From the NCBI RefSeq assembly GCF_014191425.1, contig NZ_JACHWP010000001.1:1-64000 (forward strand): DNA of 64,000 bases. The letters are read 5' to 3'. The notes under the pieces were generated by a model that saw only the letters and a list, made by a program, of their open reading frames with translations, was not told where the DNA came from and ran no database searches. How positions within the stretch are numbered: the stretch's first letter is position 1; each line of letters begins with the position of its first letter. Shown piece by piece: positions 55,521-64,000 of the stretch. This DNA is from Helcobacillus massiliensis (GTDB lineage Bacteria > Actinomycetota > Actinomycetes > Actinomycetales > Dermabacteraceae). Made by a program: the position numbers and the translations under genes.

Positions 55521-56603
55521 ATGGCAGCAGCCCCGAAGGACCGAGACAAGTCGCTGGATGCAGCGCTCGCACAGATCGACCGCCAGTTCGGCAAGGGCTC
55601 GGTCATGCGCCTGGGCGATGACACCCGTCCGCCGGTCGAGGTCGTGCCCACCGGCTCGGTCGCTCTGGATGTCGCGCTCGGCATCGGTGGTCTGCCCCGC
55701 GGCCGCATCGTGGAGGTCTACGGCCCGGAGTCCAGCGGTAAGACCACCGTTGCCCTCCACGCCGTCGCCAATGCCCAACGCAACGGCGGCATCGCCGCTT
55801 TCGTGGACGCCGAGCACGCCCTCGACCCCGAGTACGCCAAGAAGCTCGGCGTGGACACCGACTCCCTCCTCGTCTCCCAGCCGGACACCGGTGAACAGGC
55901 CCTGGAGATCACGGACATGCTGGTGCGCTCCGGTGCCATCGACATCATCGTGATCGACTCCGTCGCCGCACTCGTGCCGAAGGCCGAGATCGAAGGCGAA
56001 ATGGGCGACTCCCACGTGGGTCTGCAGGCCCGCCTCATGTCGCAGGCGCTGCGCAAGCTGGCCGGTGCTCTGTCCTCCACCGGCACCACCGCCATCTTCA
56101 TCAACCAGCTGCGCGAGAAGATCGGCGTGTTCTTCGGCAGCCCCGAGACCACCACCGGCGGTAAGGCGCTGAAGTTCTACGCGTCCGTCCGCATGGACAT
56201 CCGCCGCATCGAGACCCTGAAGCAGGGCACCGACTCGGTCGGCAACCGCACCCGCGTGAAGATCGTGAAGAACAAGATGGCCCCTCCCTTCAAGCAGGCC
56301 GAGTTCGACATCCTCTACGGCGAAGGCATCTCCCGCGAAGGCGGCCTGATCGATCTGGGCGTGGAGCACGGCATCGTCCGCAAGTCCGGCGCCTGGTTCA
56401 CCTACGAGGGCGATCAGCTCGGCCAGGGCAAGGAGAACGCCCGCCGCTTCCTCAAGGACAACCCGGACCTCGCAGTGGACATCGAACACAAGATCCTCGC
56501 GAAGCTCGGCATCGGCGACCACGCCGAGAAGCCCGAGGAGGCCGAGGGCGCTGCGGGTGCCGAAGGCGAGTTCGTCGATGACGAGATCCCCGTCAAGATC
56601 TGA
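55521..56603 (+). CDS. recA: Recombinase RecA
   Basis: Strand-exchange ATPase and LexA co-protease. The 360-residue protein has the Walker [10 protein letters not shown] (K74), [10 protein letters not shown]-type [41 protein letters not shown], loop 2 [30 protein letters not shown] and [12 protein letters not shown]. No intein is present. ATG has gaaaggaacc SD. The C-terminal tail is acidic, as usual. recX overlaps its stop by one base. Confidence 0.98.
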   Translation: MAAAPKDRDKSLDAALAQIDRQFGKGSVMRLGDDTRPPVEVVPTGSVALDVALGIGGLPRGRIVEVYGPESSGKTTVALHAVANAQRNGGIAAFVDAEHALDPEYAKKLGVDTDSLLVSQPDTGEQALEITDMLVRSGAIDIIVIDSVAALVPKAEIEGEMGDSHVGLQARLMSQALRKLAGALSSTGTTAIFINQLREKIGVFFGSPETTTGGKALKFYASVRMDIRRIETLKQGTDSVGNRTRVKIVKNKMAPPFKQAEFDILYGEGISREGGLIDLGVEHGIVRKSGAWFTYEGDQLGQGKENARRFLKDNPDLAVDIEHKILAKLGIGDHAEKPEEAEGAAGAEGEFVDDEIPVKI

Positions 56604-57310
56604 TGCCCGCGCAGCCGCCTGATGAGCGGCCGCGGGACCAGCAGGCGGAGCGGGCGGGCGTGACCTCACGGCACGCCCGCTCCGCGCATCCTGACCCTGT
56701 GGTCCGCGGCCTCCAGCAGAACCTCGCCGCCTACGAACGCGGCGAGACGCCCCGCAACCGTGTGGTGCGGGAATTCCGCAGCCCGGAGGATGAGAAGCGG
56801 GTCGTGAAGGAAGCGCGCTACTGCATGGGCCTGATCGGCCGCCGCCTGCGCTCCGAATTCGAACTGCGCACCCGCCTGGCCGAACGCTGCCGGGACGAGA
56901 ACGACCGTGTCGACACCGCGCTCGTGGACGAAGTGATCGCCCGCCTGGACCGAGCCGACCTCATCAACGACTTCCTGTTCGCCACCGAATGGATCATGCA
57001 GCGCCGCGCCGCGAAGCAGCTCGGCACCGGCGCCCTGCGCAGCGAACTCGAAGCCAAAGGCGTGGACGAGTCGATCATCAACATCGCGATCGACGACACG
57101 GAGGACGGCAGCGAAACCGAACGGTGCATCGCCCTCGTCCGCGACCGCCTCGACAGAGAACTGCGCTCCACCCGCGCCCTGAGCCGCGATCGCCGCTCCA
57201 TGGCGCGTCGGCTGTGCGCCGCCGTGCAGCGCCGCGGCTACTCGCAGAACCTCGCCCTGCGGATCGTCAACCAGGAACTGGACATCGCCCGCGTCCCCTG
57301 GCAGGCGTGA
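56603..57310 (+). CDS. recX: Regulatory protein RecX
   Basis: Inhibits RecA filament growth and limits recombination. The 235-residue protein has the three-helix repeats of RecX (CMGLIGRRLRSEFELRTRLAER, LDRADLINDFLFATEWIMQRRA, LRSELEAKGVDESIINIAI, QRRGYSQNLALRIVNQEL) preceded by a ~60-residue charged N-terminal extension. The ATG overlaps the recA TGA, so levels are coupled to RecA. Confidence 0.94.
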   Translation: MPAQPPDERPRDQQAERAGVTSRHARSAHPDPVVRGLQQNLAAYERGETPRNRVVREFRSPEDEKRVVKEARYCMGLIGRRLRSEFELRTRLAERCRDENDRVDTALVDEVIARLDRADLINDFLFATEWIMQRRAAKQLGTGALRSELEAKGVDESIINIAIDDTEDGSETERCIALVRDRLDRELRSTRALSRDRRSMARRLCAAVQRRGYSQNLALRIVNQELDIARVPWQA

Positions 57311-57368
57311 CAGCCCGCTCGCGATGGAGCAGGCCGCGCCCGAGCACCGCCGCTGCCGCCGACTCTTC

Positions 57369-57374
57369 TAGGCT
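57369..57374 (+). promoter_or_regulatory. Leaderless-type -10 box for miaB
   Basis: TAGGCT lies 9 nt before ATG 57384; a very short leader or none is expected. Confidence 0.45.
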
Positions 57375-57383
57375 GAACCCACT

Positions 57384-59003
57384 ATGACGAGCACCCCCAC
57401 CACCGGCCGCGGCACCTACCAGGTCCGCACCTTCGGCTGCCAGATGAACGTCCACGACTCCGAGCGCCTCGCCGGCCTCCTGGAGACCGCCGGGTACACG
57501 CCCGCGCCGGAGAGTGCCGACGTCGAACGCGGCGACGTCGACGTCATCGTGTTCAACACCTGCGCGGTCCGCGAGAACGCCGACCGGCGCCTCTACGGCC
57601 ACCTCGGGATGCTCCGCCCCGCCAAGCGCCGCAACCCCAACCTGCAGATCGCCGTCGGCGGGTGCCTCGCCCAGAAGGACCGCTCCACCATCACCGACCG
57701 CGCCCCCTGGGTGGACGTCGTGTTCGGCACCCACAACATCCACTCCCTGCCGGTGCTGCTGGACCGCGCCCGCCACGAGCGCGACGCCCAAGTGGAGATC
57801 CTCGAATCCCTCGAAGTGTTCCCCTCCACCCTCCCCACGAAGCGCGAAAGCGCCGCCGCCGGCTGGGTGTCCATCTCCGTGGGTTGCAACAACACCTGCA
57901 CCTTCTGCATCGTCCCCTCCCTGCGCGGCAAGGAGAAGGATCGCCGCCCCGGCGACATCCTCGCCGAAGTGCAGCACCTCGTGGACACCGGCGCGATCGA
58001 AGTGACGCTGCTCGGCCAGAACGTCAACTCCTATGGCGTCGAGTTCGGCGACCGCGGTGCCTTCGCGAAACTGCTGCGCGCCTGCGGCGAGATCGACGGC
58101 CTGGAGCGCATCCGCTTCACCTCACCGCACCCCGCCATGTTCACCGATGACGTCATCGACGCCATGGCGGAGACCCCCACCGTGATGCCGCAGCTGCACA
58201 TGCCGCTGCAGTCCGGCTCCGACCGCATCCTGAAAGCGATGCGCCGCTCCTACCGGTCCGCGAAGTTCCTCCGCATCCTCGACAGCGTGCGGGAAAGGAT
58301 CCCGCACGCTGCCATCACCACCGACATCATCGTCGGCTTCCCCGGCGAAACCGAGGACGACTTCCAGCGCACCCTCGACGTGGTGGAGGCATCCCGCTTC
58401 TCCAGCGCCTTCACCTTCCAGTACTCACCGCGTCCCGGCACCCCCGCCGCCGACATGGAGGACCAGGTGCCCAAGGAGGTGGTGCAGGACCGGTACGAAC
58501 GCCTCACCGCACTGCAGGACCGCATCAGCGCCGAAGAGAACCAGCGGCTCATCGGCACCGAAGTGGAAGTCATCATCGGCGACGGTGAGGGCACCCGGGA
58601 TCAGCAGACCCATCGCCTGTCCGGGCGCTCACGCGACAACCGTCTCGTCCACGTCGGCATCCCCGCGGGCCTCAGCGAGGCCGATATGCCCCGCCCCGGC
58701 GATGCGGTCACGGCGCGGGTTACGGCTGCGGCGCCGTTCTACCTCGTCGCGGACTCCGGCGTGACGCCCGCCGATGCAGGTCACGCCTCGGCGCCGACGG
58801 GCGCGAGCAGCGGTGAGCCGGCAGGGGAGTTCCGCATCCGACGCACCCGCTCCGGTGACGCCTGGCAGGCTCGCCTCACCGCAGCGGACGACTCGTGCTC
58901 CACCGGTGGCTGCGGCACCGGGCCGGCACCCGCGGGGCCCGTCGGCCTCGGCATGCCGAGCGTGCGCGCCCCGCAGCAGGGGCGCGAGCAGGGGGTCAAG
59001 TAG
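57384..59003 (+). CDS. miaB: tRNA-2-methylthio-N6-dimethylallyladenosine synthase
   Basis: Radical-SAM methylthiotransferase that adds ms2 to i6A37. The 539-residue protein has the auxiliary-cluster cysteines ([33 protein letters not shown]), the radical SAM motif C168NNTC172TFC175, and a TRAM domain. An extra ~60-residue C-terminal tail with CSTGGCG is present. MiaA, which makes the substrate, is 0.6 kb downstream. Confidence 0.96.
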   Translation: MTSTPTTGRGTYQVRTFGCQMNVHDSERLAGLLETAGYTPAPESADVERGDVDVIVFNTCAVRENADRRLYGHLGMLRPAKRRNPNLQIAVGGCLAQKDRSTITDRAPWVDVVFGTHNIHSLPVLLDRARHERDAQVEILESLEVFPSTLPTKRESAAAGWVSISVGCNNTCTFCIVPSLRGKEKDRRPGDILAEVQHLVDTGAIEVTLLGQNVNSYGVEFGDRGAFAKLLRACGEIDGLERIRFTSPHPAMFTDDVIDAMAETPTVMPQLHMPLQSGSDRILKAMRRSYRSAKFLRILDSVRERIPHAAITTDIIVGFPGETEDDFQRTLDVVEASRFSSAFTFQYSPRPGTPAADMEDQVPKEVVQDRYERLTALQDRISAEENQRLIGTEVEVIIGDGEGTRDQQTHRLSGRSRDNRLVHVGIPAGLSEADMPRPGDAVTARVTAAAPFYLVADSGVTPADAGHASAPTGASSGEPAGEFRIRRTRSGDAWQARLTAADDSCSTGGCGTGPAPAGPVGLGMPSVRAPQQGREQGVK

Positions 59004-59015
59004 GGGGCGGCGCGA

Positions 59016-59495
59016 TCAGCGGGTGGCGGGGCCGTCGCCTTCGGAGATCTCCTCCTCCACGTTGTGGAAGAAGGTGATGATGGTGGACAGGGCCGTGGTG
59101 ATCGTGTGGTCCAGCTCCGCGTCATCAACACCGAAGCGGAAGTCCATCACCGTCTCGCCGTACACGCCGAGCGCCTCATCGTTCTCGCGCCGCACGTACA
59201 CCTTCGGCCACATGCGCTCCATGTTCCAGTGATTGCAGACGCGCACACAGTCCAGCTTCTGATCCGCCCCCGGCATGGTGTCCCACCGGCCGCGGATCAG
59301 CAGCAGCGAATCGTGCTCACCGGTCACCATGAACGTGAACGGGTACGAATCGAACCGCGCCCGCACCGAGTTCTCATGCTCATCGTCAGGGACGAACGAG
59401 TAGCCGTGGCGCTGCAGGGCGTCAGTGATCCGTCCCAGGGTCAGGCGCGGCCGCGTCGATGCAGGCAGCTGGTCGCGCTCAGGTCGTGTAGGCAT
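59016..59495 (-). CDS. YbjN-domain protein
   Basis: A 159-residue protein fitting the YbjN family (secretion-chaperone-like fold): LGRITDALQRHGYSFVPDDE, FTFMVTGEHDSLLLIRGRWD, CVRVCNHWNMERMWPKVYVRREND, VYGETVMDFRFGVDDAELDHTI. Actinobacterial YbjN proteins are uncharacterised sensory/chaperone candidates. ATG 59495. It lies between miaB and miaA on the opposite strand. Function unknown. Confidence 0.85.
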   Translation of the reverse strand: MPTRPERDQLPASTRPRLTLGRITDALQRHGYSFVPDDEHENSVRARFDSYPFTFMVTGEHDSLLLIRGRWDTMPGADQKLDCVRVCNHWNMERMWPKVYVRRENDEALGVYGETVMDFRFGVDDAELDHTITTALSTIITFFHNVEEEISEGDGPATR

Positions 59496-59604
59496 CGCTC
59501 ATCCTTCGTCTCGGGCGCCCACGCGGCCCTTCAGGGGCCGCGGACTGTCGGCAACCAACGCTAACCCACCCCTGCAGGCGCCACCACATCGCTGCCGAAG
59601 ATGG

Positions 59605-59610
59605 AAGAAT
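59605..59610 (+). promoter_or_regulatory. Possible leaderless-type -10 box for miaA
   Basis: AAGAAT lies 6 nt before ATG 59617, a weaker match than the TANNNT boxes elsewhere. Confidence 0.35.
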
Positions 59611-59616
59611 CGATCC

Positions 59617-60534
59617 ATGGACATCCCCTTGATCGTCATCGCCGGCGCCACCGCCACCGGCAAGAGCGACATCGCCATCGCGCTTGCCGACCGCATCGGC
59701 GGGGAGATCATCAACGCGGATGCCCTCCAGTTCTACCGCGGCATGGACATCGGCACAGCGAAGACCCCGCCCGCTGAGCGCCGCGGCATCCCCCACCACC
59801 TGCTGGACGTCCTCGACGTCACCGACGAAGCGAGCGTCGCCCAGTACCAGCGGGACGCCCGCGCCCGCGTCCACGAGATCCGCTCCCGCGGACGGGTGCC
59901 GATCGCAGTCGGCGGCTCCGGACTGTACCTGCGGGCCCTCACCGATGAGATCCGCTTCCCGCCGACGGATCCCGCCGTCCGGCGCCGCCTCGAACTCTGG
60001 GCCCGGGAGGTCGGCAGCGCCGCAGCGCACCGCACCCTCGCCGAGAAGGACCCGTCGGCCGCCCAGCGGATCCAGGTCGGCGACGCCCGCCGCATCGTCC
60101 GCGCCCTCGAAGTCATCGAGCTCACCGGGGAGCCGTTCACCGCGTTCCTGCCCAGCTACACCTACGCCGACCCGTGGGTCATCCACACCGCGATCCGCCG
60201 CGACCGCGACGACCTTCACCAGCGGGTGGAGCGCCGCGTGCACCTCATGGCGGAGCAGGGGCTCCTGGACGAAGTGCGCGACCTCATCGACAGCGGCATC
60301 ACCGAGGGGAGGACCGCCCGACAGGCCATCGGGTACGCCCAGATGCTCGCCCACCTGCGCGGCGACCTCACCTGGGCCGAGGCGATCGACCAGACCATCA
60401 CCGGGACGCGCCGCCTCGTGCGCAAACAGGACACGTGGTTCCGCCGCGACCCGCGGATCACCTGGATCGACGCCGCCGGCCCCGACCCCGTCGCCCGGAT
60501 CCAGACCCTGGTTGCGTCCGGGAGCCCGGCGTAG
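59617..60534 (+). CDS. miaA: tRNA dimethylallyltransferase
   Basis: Adds a dimethylallyl group from DMAPP, a product of the MEP pathway also encoded here, to A37 of tRNA. The 305-residue protein has the P-loop GATATGKS (10-17), INADALQFYRGMDIGTAKTPPAERRGIPHHLLDVLDV and VGGSGLYLRAL. ATG 59617 gives the conserved MDIPLIVIAGATATGKS and lies 6 nt after AAGAAT. Confidence 0.97.
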   Translation: MDIPLIVIAGATATGKSDIAIALADRIGGEIINADALQFYRGMDIGTAKTPPAERRGIPHHLLDVLDVTDEASVAQYQRDARARVHEIRSRGRVPIAVGGSGLYLRALTDEIRFPPTDPAVRRRLELWAREVGSAAAHRTLAEKDPSAAQRIQVGDARRIVRALEVIELTGEPFTAFLPSYTYADPWVIHTAIRRDRDDLHQRVERRVHLMAEQGLLDEVRDLIDSGITEGRTARQAIGYAQMLAHLRGDLTWAEAIDQTITGTRRLVRKQDTWFRRDPRITWIDAAGPDPVARIQTLVASGSPA

Positions 60535-60537
60535 ACT
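60532..60537 (+). promoter_or_regulatory. Leaderless-type -10 box for dapF
   Basis: TAGACT, overlapping the miaA stop codon, lies 7 nt before ATG 60545. Confidence 0.5.
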
Positions 60538-60544
60538 GCGCCCC

Positions 60545-61411
60545 ATGGGACTTCGCAGCACCGACCCCCGCATCAGCTTCGGGCACGGCACCAAGAACAC
60601 GTTCGTGCTCGTCGACGATCCCGACGGCGAACTCGCGCTGACCGAGCAGGACGTCCGCGACCTCGCCGCCCTCTGGGGTGAGGACAGCGCCGACGGCGTC
60701 ATCCGGGTGGTGCGCACCGCCGCCAGCGGCGAAGGGTTCATCGCCTCCGGTGACCGGCCCGACGGCACCGGCCACGAATGGTTCATGGACTACCGCAACG
60801 CCGATGGCTCCATCGCCCAGATGTGCGGCAACGGCGTGCGTGTGTTCGCCGCCCACCTCCGCGACCGCGGCTGGGTGGAGGCCGACGAGTTCCCCATCAT
60901 GACCCGCGCCGGCGAACGCTCCGTCACCATTGAGCAGGCGCCCAGCGGCGGCGACGAGCAATGGCAGGTGAAGGTGGGCATGGGCCCTGCCCGCACCAAT
61001 GACGCCGTCCGCATGGTGACGGTCGACTCCGACTCGTTCGAAGGCCGCGATGTCGACCTCGGCAACCCGCACTGCGTGGTGCAGCTGCCCGACGGCGTCG
61101 ACTACGACTGTCTCAACCTCGCTGACCGGCCCGACCTCACACCCGAACCGGCCGACGGCGCCAACATCGAATTCGTGCAGGTCCTCGGCGACCGCCACAT
61201 CCGCATGCGCGTGTTCGAACGTGGAGTGGGGGAGACCCTGTCCTGCGGCACCGGCGCCACCGCTGCGGTCGCCGCGACCGCTGACGCCCTCGGCGAGGGC
61301 TGGGGTGAGCAGTGGCTGGTGGACGTGCGCGGCGGCCAGCTGCGCATCGGGTGGGACAGCGACGCCCACATGACCCTCGCCGGGCCCGCAGTGCTCAGCC
61401 GCGCCGACTGA
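60545..61411 (+). CDS. dapF: Diaminopimelate epimerase
   Basis: Isomerises LL- to meso-diaminopimelate, used for lysine and peptidoglycan. The 288-residue protein has both catalytic cysteines: C94 in AQMCGNGVRVFAAHL and C234 in LSCGTGATAAVAA, and GNPHCVVQL. The ATG lies 7 nt after TAGACT. Its last 17 bases overlap the convergent methyltransferase gene. Third diaminopimelate gene in the window. Confidence 0.97.
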   Translation: MGLRSTDPRISFGHGTKNTFVLVDDPDGELALTEQDVRDLAALWGEDSADGVIRVVRTAASGEGFIASGDRPDGTGHEWFMDYRNADGSIAQMCGNGVRVFAAHLRDRGWVEADEFPIMTRAGERSVTIEQAPSGGDEQWQVKVGMGPARTNDAVRMVTVDSDSFEGRDVDLGNPHCVVQLPDGVDYDCLNLADRPDLTPEPADGANIEFVQVLGDRHIRMRVFERGVGETLSCGTGATAAVAATADALGEGWGEQWLVDVRGGQLRIGWDSDAHMTLAGPAVLSRAD

Positions 61412-62036
61412 CCTGCAGCAGGCGGAACCCCTTCGAGCTGTTCAGCCGCTCGACCCGGCGGTCCGGCCATTCCCGGCCGATCCAGGCGGCGAGGGAGTCC
61501 GCCCCCAGGTTCTTGCCGACGATCATCGACGCCGTCCCCTCCGGGGTGAGGCGGTCCAGCCACAGCCGCAGCAGTTCGTGCAGCGCCTGCTTCCCGATCC
61601 GGATCGGCGGGTTCGACCAGATCGCGTCGATCCGGTCGCCCTCCCGGAATTCCTCGGGGGCGATGACCTCGATGTTCGTCAGGCCCAGGCGCTGGGCGTT
61701 CAGGGCGCACACCGCGCGCGCATGCTCGTTGACGTCCACGGCGAGGACCCGCGCCTGCGGCTGCAGCAGCGCCATCGTGAGCGCGATCGGTCCCCAGCCG
61801 CAGCCGAGGTCCAGCACGGTGCTGTCCGGCTCCAGCGGCGGCATCTGATCCGTCTGTGCGAGCAGCAGCGCCGTCGCCTTGTCCAGACCGTCGGAGGAGA
61901 AGATCCCGTCGGCCGAGAGGACGGTGCGCTCCTCACCGGCCAGCGGCACCCGCAGCTCCCGAGTGCGCAGATCCGCACCCGCGGCGGGCGAAAAGTAGTG
62001 GGCGGGGGTGCCGGGAGTGTCTGCTTCGCGTGTCAC
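61395..62036 (-). CDS. Class I SAM-dependent methyltransferase (RsmC-like)
   Basis: A 213-residue protein with SAM motif VLDLGCGWGPIALTMALLQP and the catalytic-type motif IWSNPPIRIGK, the RsmC/MTS (m2G 16S) family pattern. GTG 62036 was chosen: the resulting VTREADTPGTPAHYFSP matches actinobacterial homologues and a minus-strand TACACT lies 7 nt upstream. Longer in-frame extension would run deep into hflX. Target inferred to be 16S rRNA guanine, not proven. Confidence 0.88.
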   Translation of the reverse strand: MTREADTPGTPAHYFSPAAGADLRTRELRVPLAGEERTVLSADGIFSSDGLDKATALLLAQTDQMPPLEPDSTVLDLGCGWGPIALTMALLQPQARVLAVDVNEHARAVCALNAQRLGLTNIEVIAPEEFREGDRIDAIWSNPPIRIGKQALHELLRLWLDRLTPEGTASMIVGKNLGADSLAAWIGREWPDRRVERLNSSKGFRLLQVSRRG

Positions 62037-62043
62037 ATGGGGG

Positions 62044-62049
62044 AGTGTA
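62044..62049 (-). promoter_or_regulatory. Leaderless-type -10 box for the RsmC-like gene
   Basis: On the minus strand TACACT lies 7 nt before GTG 62036. Confidence 0.45.
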
Positions 62050-62132
62050 GGCCATAAATCGATCGACCCCGCGCCCTGGGCGTGCCATGCTGGAGCATCA
62101 CCACCACCGCCGACCGAGAGAAGGCCCCCGAC

Positions 62133-63701
62133 TTGCCCACCTCCTTCACCCCCGACCCCGAGTTCAGCCTCGACTCCGACGCCCCCGCCCGCGGGGAGCA
62201 TGACGGAACCGGGCAGGCGGGCGCGGCCGACGGGGCAGCGGACACCGCACGGGGCCGCGGCAGCTCGCTGATGGACCGCGTCCTGTCCCGCGGTGACGCC
62301 TCCATCTCCGCCTTCACCTACTCCAGCAGCGACTCCGACGGCGACCAGTTCGACCTCGCCGACCGCCACGCCCTGCGCCGCGTCGACGGCCTCTCCACCG
62401 AGCTCGACGACGTCACCGAGGTCGAATACCGCGAACTGCGGCTCGAGAACGTGGTCCTCGCGGGCCTGTTCACCACCGGCAACGTCACCGACGCCGAGAA
62501 CTCCATGCGGGAACTCGCCGCCCTCGCCGAAACCGCCGGCTCCACCGTCCTCGACGGCGTCATGCAGCGCCGCGCCCACCCGGACCCCGCCACCTTCCTC
62601 GGCAAGGGAAAGGCGCTCGAACTCGCGGACCTCGTGGCGGAGGTCGGTGCCGACACCGTCATCGCCGACGGCCAGCTCGGCCCCTCCCAGCGCCGCGCCC
62701 TCGAGGACATCGTGAAGGTGAAGGTCATCGACCGCACCGCCCTCATCCTCGACATCTTCGCCCAGCACGCGAAGAGCCGCGAAGGCAAGGCGCAGGTGGA
62801 GCTCGCACAGCTCGAGTACCTGCTGCCGCGTCTGCGCGGCTGGGGCGAATCGATGTCCCGTCAGGCCGGTGGCCGAGTCGCCGGCGGCGCCGGCATCGGC
62901 TCCCGAGGCCCCGGTGAGACGAAGATCGAACTGGACCGCCGCCGCATCCGCACCCGCATGGCGAAGCTGCGCCGGGAGATCAAGGAGATGGCGCCCAGTC
63001 GTGCCGCCAAACGCGCCGACCGGTACCGCCGCGACGTGCCCGCGGTGGCCATCGCCGGCTACACCAACGCCGGGAAGTCCTCGCTGCTCAACCGCCTCAC
63101 CCGCGCCGGGGTCCTCGTGGAGAACGCCCTGTTCGCCACCCTCGACCCGACGGTGCGGCGCGCGCAGACCCCCGACGGCCGCGAGTTCACGTTCGCGGAC
63201 ACCGTCGGCTTCGTGCGCCACCTCCCGCACGAACTGGTCGAAGCGTTCCGCTCCACCCTCGAAGAAGTCGCCGACGCGGACCTGCTGCTGCATGTGGTCG
63301 ACGCCGGCCACCCCGACCCGGAGGGCCAGATCCAGGCGGTGCGGGAAGTCCTCTCAGACATCGAGGACTTCGACGTCCCCGAACTCGTCGTCTTCAACAA
63401 GGCGGACCTCGCCGCCCCTGAGACCCTGGCGCGGCTGCGCTCCCAGGTCCAGGACTCCGTCGCGGTGTCCGCCATCACCGGTGAGGGCATCGAGGAGCTG
63501 CGCGAGATGATCGCGGAGCGCCTCCCGCAGCCCACCGAAGAGGTGGACCTCGTGGTGCCGTACACCCGCGGCGACCTCGTCTCCCGCGTCCACACCACGG
63601 GCGAGATGATCAGCGAGGAGTTCGAGGAGAACGGCACCCACGTGCACGCCCGTGTGGACGGCCGTCTCGCCGCTGAACTCGACGAAGCGCGGGTCCGCTG
63701 A
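62133..63701 (+). CDS. hflX: GTPase HflX
   Basis: Ribosome-associated GTPase that rescues stalled 70S ribosomes under stress. The protein has the HflX N-terminal domain (TFLGKGKALELADLVAEVGADTVI), a coiled-coil region (LDRRRIRTRMAKLRREIKEM) and the G domain (GYTNAGKSS 309-317, DTVGFVRHLPHELVEAF, VFNKADL). TTG 62133 (522 residues) was chosen for the gagagaagg SD; the N-terminal ~60 residues are acidic and variable. Confidence 0.95.
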   Translation: MPTSFTPDPEFSLDSDAPARGEHDGTGQAGAADGAADTARGRGSSLMDRVLSRGDASISAFTYSSSDSDGDQFDLADRHALRRVDGLSTELDDVTEVEYRELRLENVVLAGLFTTGNVTDAENSMRELAALAETAGSTVLDGVMQRRAHPDPATFLGKGKALELADLVAEVGADTVIADGQLGPSQRRALEDIVKVKVIDRTALILDIFAQHAKSREGKAQVELAQLEYLLPRLRGWGESMSRQAGGRVAGGAGIGSRGPGETKIELDRRRIRTRMAKLRREIKEMAPSRAAKRADRYRRDVPAVAIAGYTNAGKSSLLNRLTRAGVLVENALFATLDPTVRRAQTPDGREFTFADTVGFVRHLPHELVEAFRSTLEEVADADLLLHVVDAGHPDPEGQIQAVREVLSDIEDFDVPELVVFNKADLAAPETLARLRSQVQDSVAVSAITGEGIEELREMIAERLPQPTEEVDLVVPYTRGDLVSRVHTTGEMISEEFEENGTHVHARVDGRLAAELDEARVR

Positions 63702-63719
63702 CGAGCGGTCAGGCGCGGG

Positions 63720-63725
63720 TAGGAT
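63720..63725 (+). promoter_or_regulatory. Leaderless-type -10 box for dinG
   Basis: TAGGAT lies 6 nt before ATG 63732. Confidence 0.5.
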
Positions 63726-63731
63726 CGACCA

Positions 63732-64000
63732 ATGGCCACCGCACCGATCCCTCAGCTCCTGGAAGCCGCTGTTGGCGCGGTCGGCGGTGAAGTCCGCACC
63801 GGTCAGCGCACCATGGCGGAGGGCATCGCCCAGTCCCTGGAGGACAAGCGGCATCTGCTGGTGCAGGCCGGTACCGGGACCGGCAAGTCCCTCGCCTACC
63901 TCGTGCCCGCACTCGCCTACGCCGTCGAGAACGACGCCCCGGTGGTGATCTCCACCGCCACCATCGCGCTGCAGAACCAGATCGTGGAGAAGGACCTGCC
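63732..64000 (+). CDS. dinG: ATP-dependent helicase, DinG family (3' end outside window)
   Basis: Only the first 89 codons are present. They show RTGQRTMAEGIAQSLEDKRHLLVQAGTGTGKSLAYLVPALAYA, with the Walker A AGTGTGKS, followed by VISTATIALQNQIVEKDL (motif Ia). This is the N-terminus of a DinG/XPD-like superfamily 2 helicase. The iron-sulfur cysteines would lie downstream. It lies 30 bases after hflX, with its own TAGGAT box. Confidence 0.9.
   Translation, partial: MATAPIPQLLEAAVGAVGGEVRTGQRTMAEGIAQSLEDKRHLLVQAGTGTGKSLAYLVPALAYAVENDAPVVISTATIALQNQIVEKDL

Noticed and set aside
62037-63311. N-terminal extension of the RsmC-like methyltransferase to 638 residues
   Set aside because: The extension is antisense to hflX; GTG 62036 gives the expected size and has a -10 box just upstream.
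1-64000. tRNA, rRNA, CRISPR or insertion-sequence elements
   Set aside because: None seen: no cloverleaf-like sequence with a TTCGANNC arm in the gaps between genes, no regularly spaced repeats and no transposase motifs.

Overview
The window is a stretch of very GC-rich (about 70% by eye) bacterial chromosome whose gene order is the classic actinobacterial core block ffh - rpsP - rimM - trmD - rplS - lepB - rnhB - dprA - xerC - rpsB - tsf - pyrH - frr - cdsA - rlmN - dxr - rip - ispG - proS - rimP - nusA - infB - rbfA - truB - ribF - rpsO - pnp - dapB - thyX - dapA - rnj - ftsK - pgsA - cinA - clgR - recA - recX - miaB - miaA - dapF - hflX - dinG. GTG and TTG starts, 4-base ATGA/GTGA overlaps, DUF2469, DUF3046, ClgR and a PafBC-type recA promoter all point to Actinomycetota, probably Micrococcales. 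The exact genus cannot be fixed from this sequence. No tRNA, rRNA, insertion sequence, prophage or CRISPR array was seen.

Layout. 1-9.5 kb: 3' end of ffh, an amidohydrolase, a decayed LysE-type exporter remnant, rpsP-khpA, a lipoprotein, rimM-trmD, rplS, two signal peptidases, rnhB, DUF2469. 9.1-14.3 kb: yraN-comM-dprA, a small winged-helix/DUF2087 gene, xerC, and a convergent M23 peptidase. 14.6-25.4 kb: rpsB-tsf, then pyrH-frr-cdsA-rlmN-DivIVA-like-dxr-site-2 protease, then ispG-GNAT. 25.4-29.1 kb: a small alarmone synthetase (minus), proS, a DUF4439 lipoprotein (minus). 29.3-37.3 kb: rimP-nusA-ylxR-infB, a Trm11-like methyltransferase, rbfA-truB. 37.4-45.7 kb: an L,D-transpeptidase (minus), ribF, rpsO, pnp, M16 peptidase-dapB-membrane protein. 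45.7-46.8 kb: azlCD on the minus strand. 46.9-55.3 kb: thyX, dapA-rnj, ftsK-pgsA-cinA, clgR-DUF3046. 55.5-64 kb: recA-recX, miaB, a YbjN-like gene (minus), miaA, dapF, an RsmC-like methyltransferase (minus), hflX, and the start of dinG.

Functionally the genes cover translation (initiation, elongation, recycling, ribosome maturation, tRNA/rRNA modification), RNA turnover, the MEP isoprenoid and lysine/diaminopimelate pathways, envelope biogenesis and protein export, and DNA repair, recombination and segregation. Most genes are tightly packed. Many promoters appear to drive leaderless transcripts: a TANNNT box lies 6-9 nt from the start codon of eleven or more genes.

This is mostly conserved core genome, and I did not find a clear novel multi-gene system. 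The most unusual sequence-level signals are (1) a strongly over-represented nonamer GCCGACGGG/CCCGTCGGC, about 43 exact copies in coding and intergenic DNA, (2) the leaderless-promoter pattern, (3) a decayed LysE/ArgO gene upstream of rpsP, (4) a dual damage-responsive recA promoter, and (5) a GNAT gene with no canonical start upstream, in frame with the ispG stop codon.
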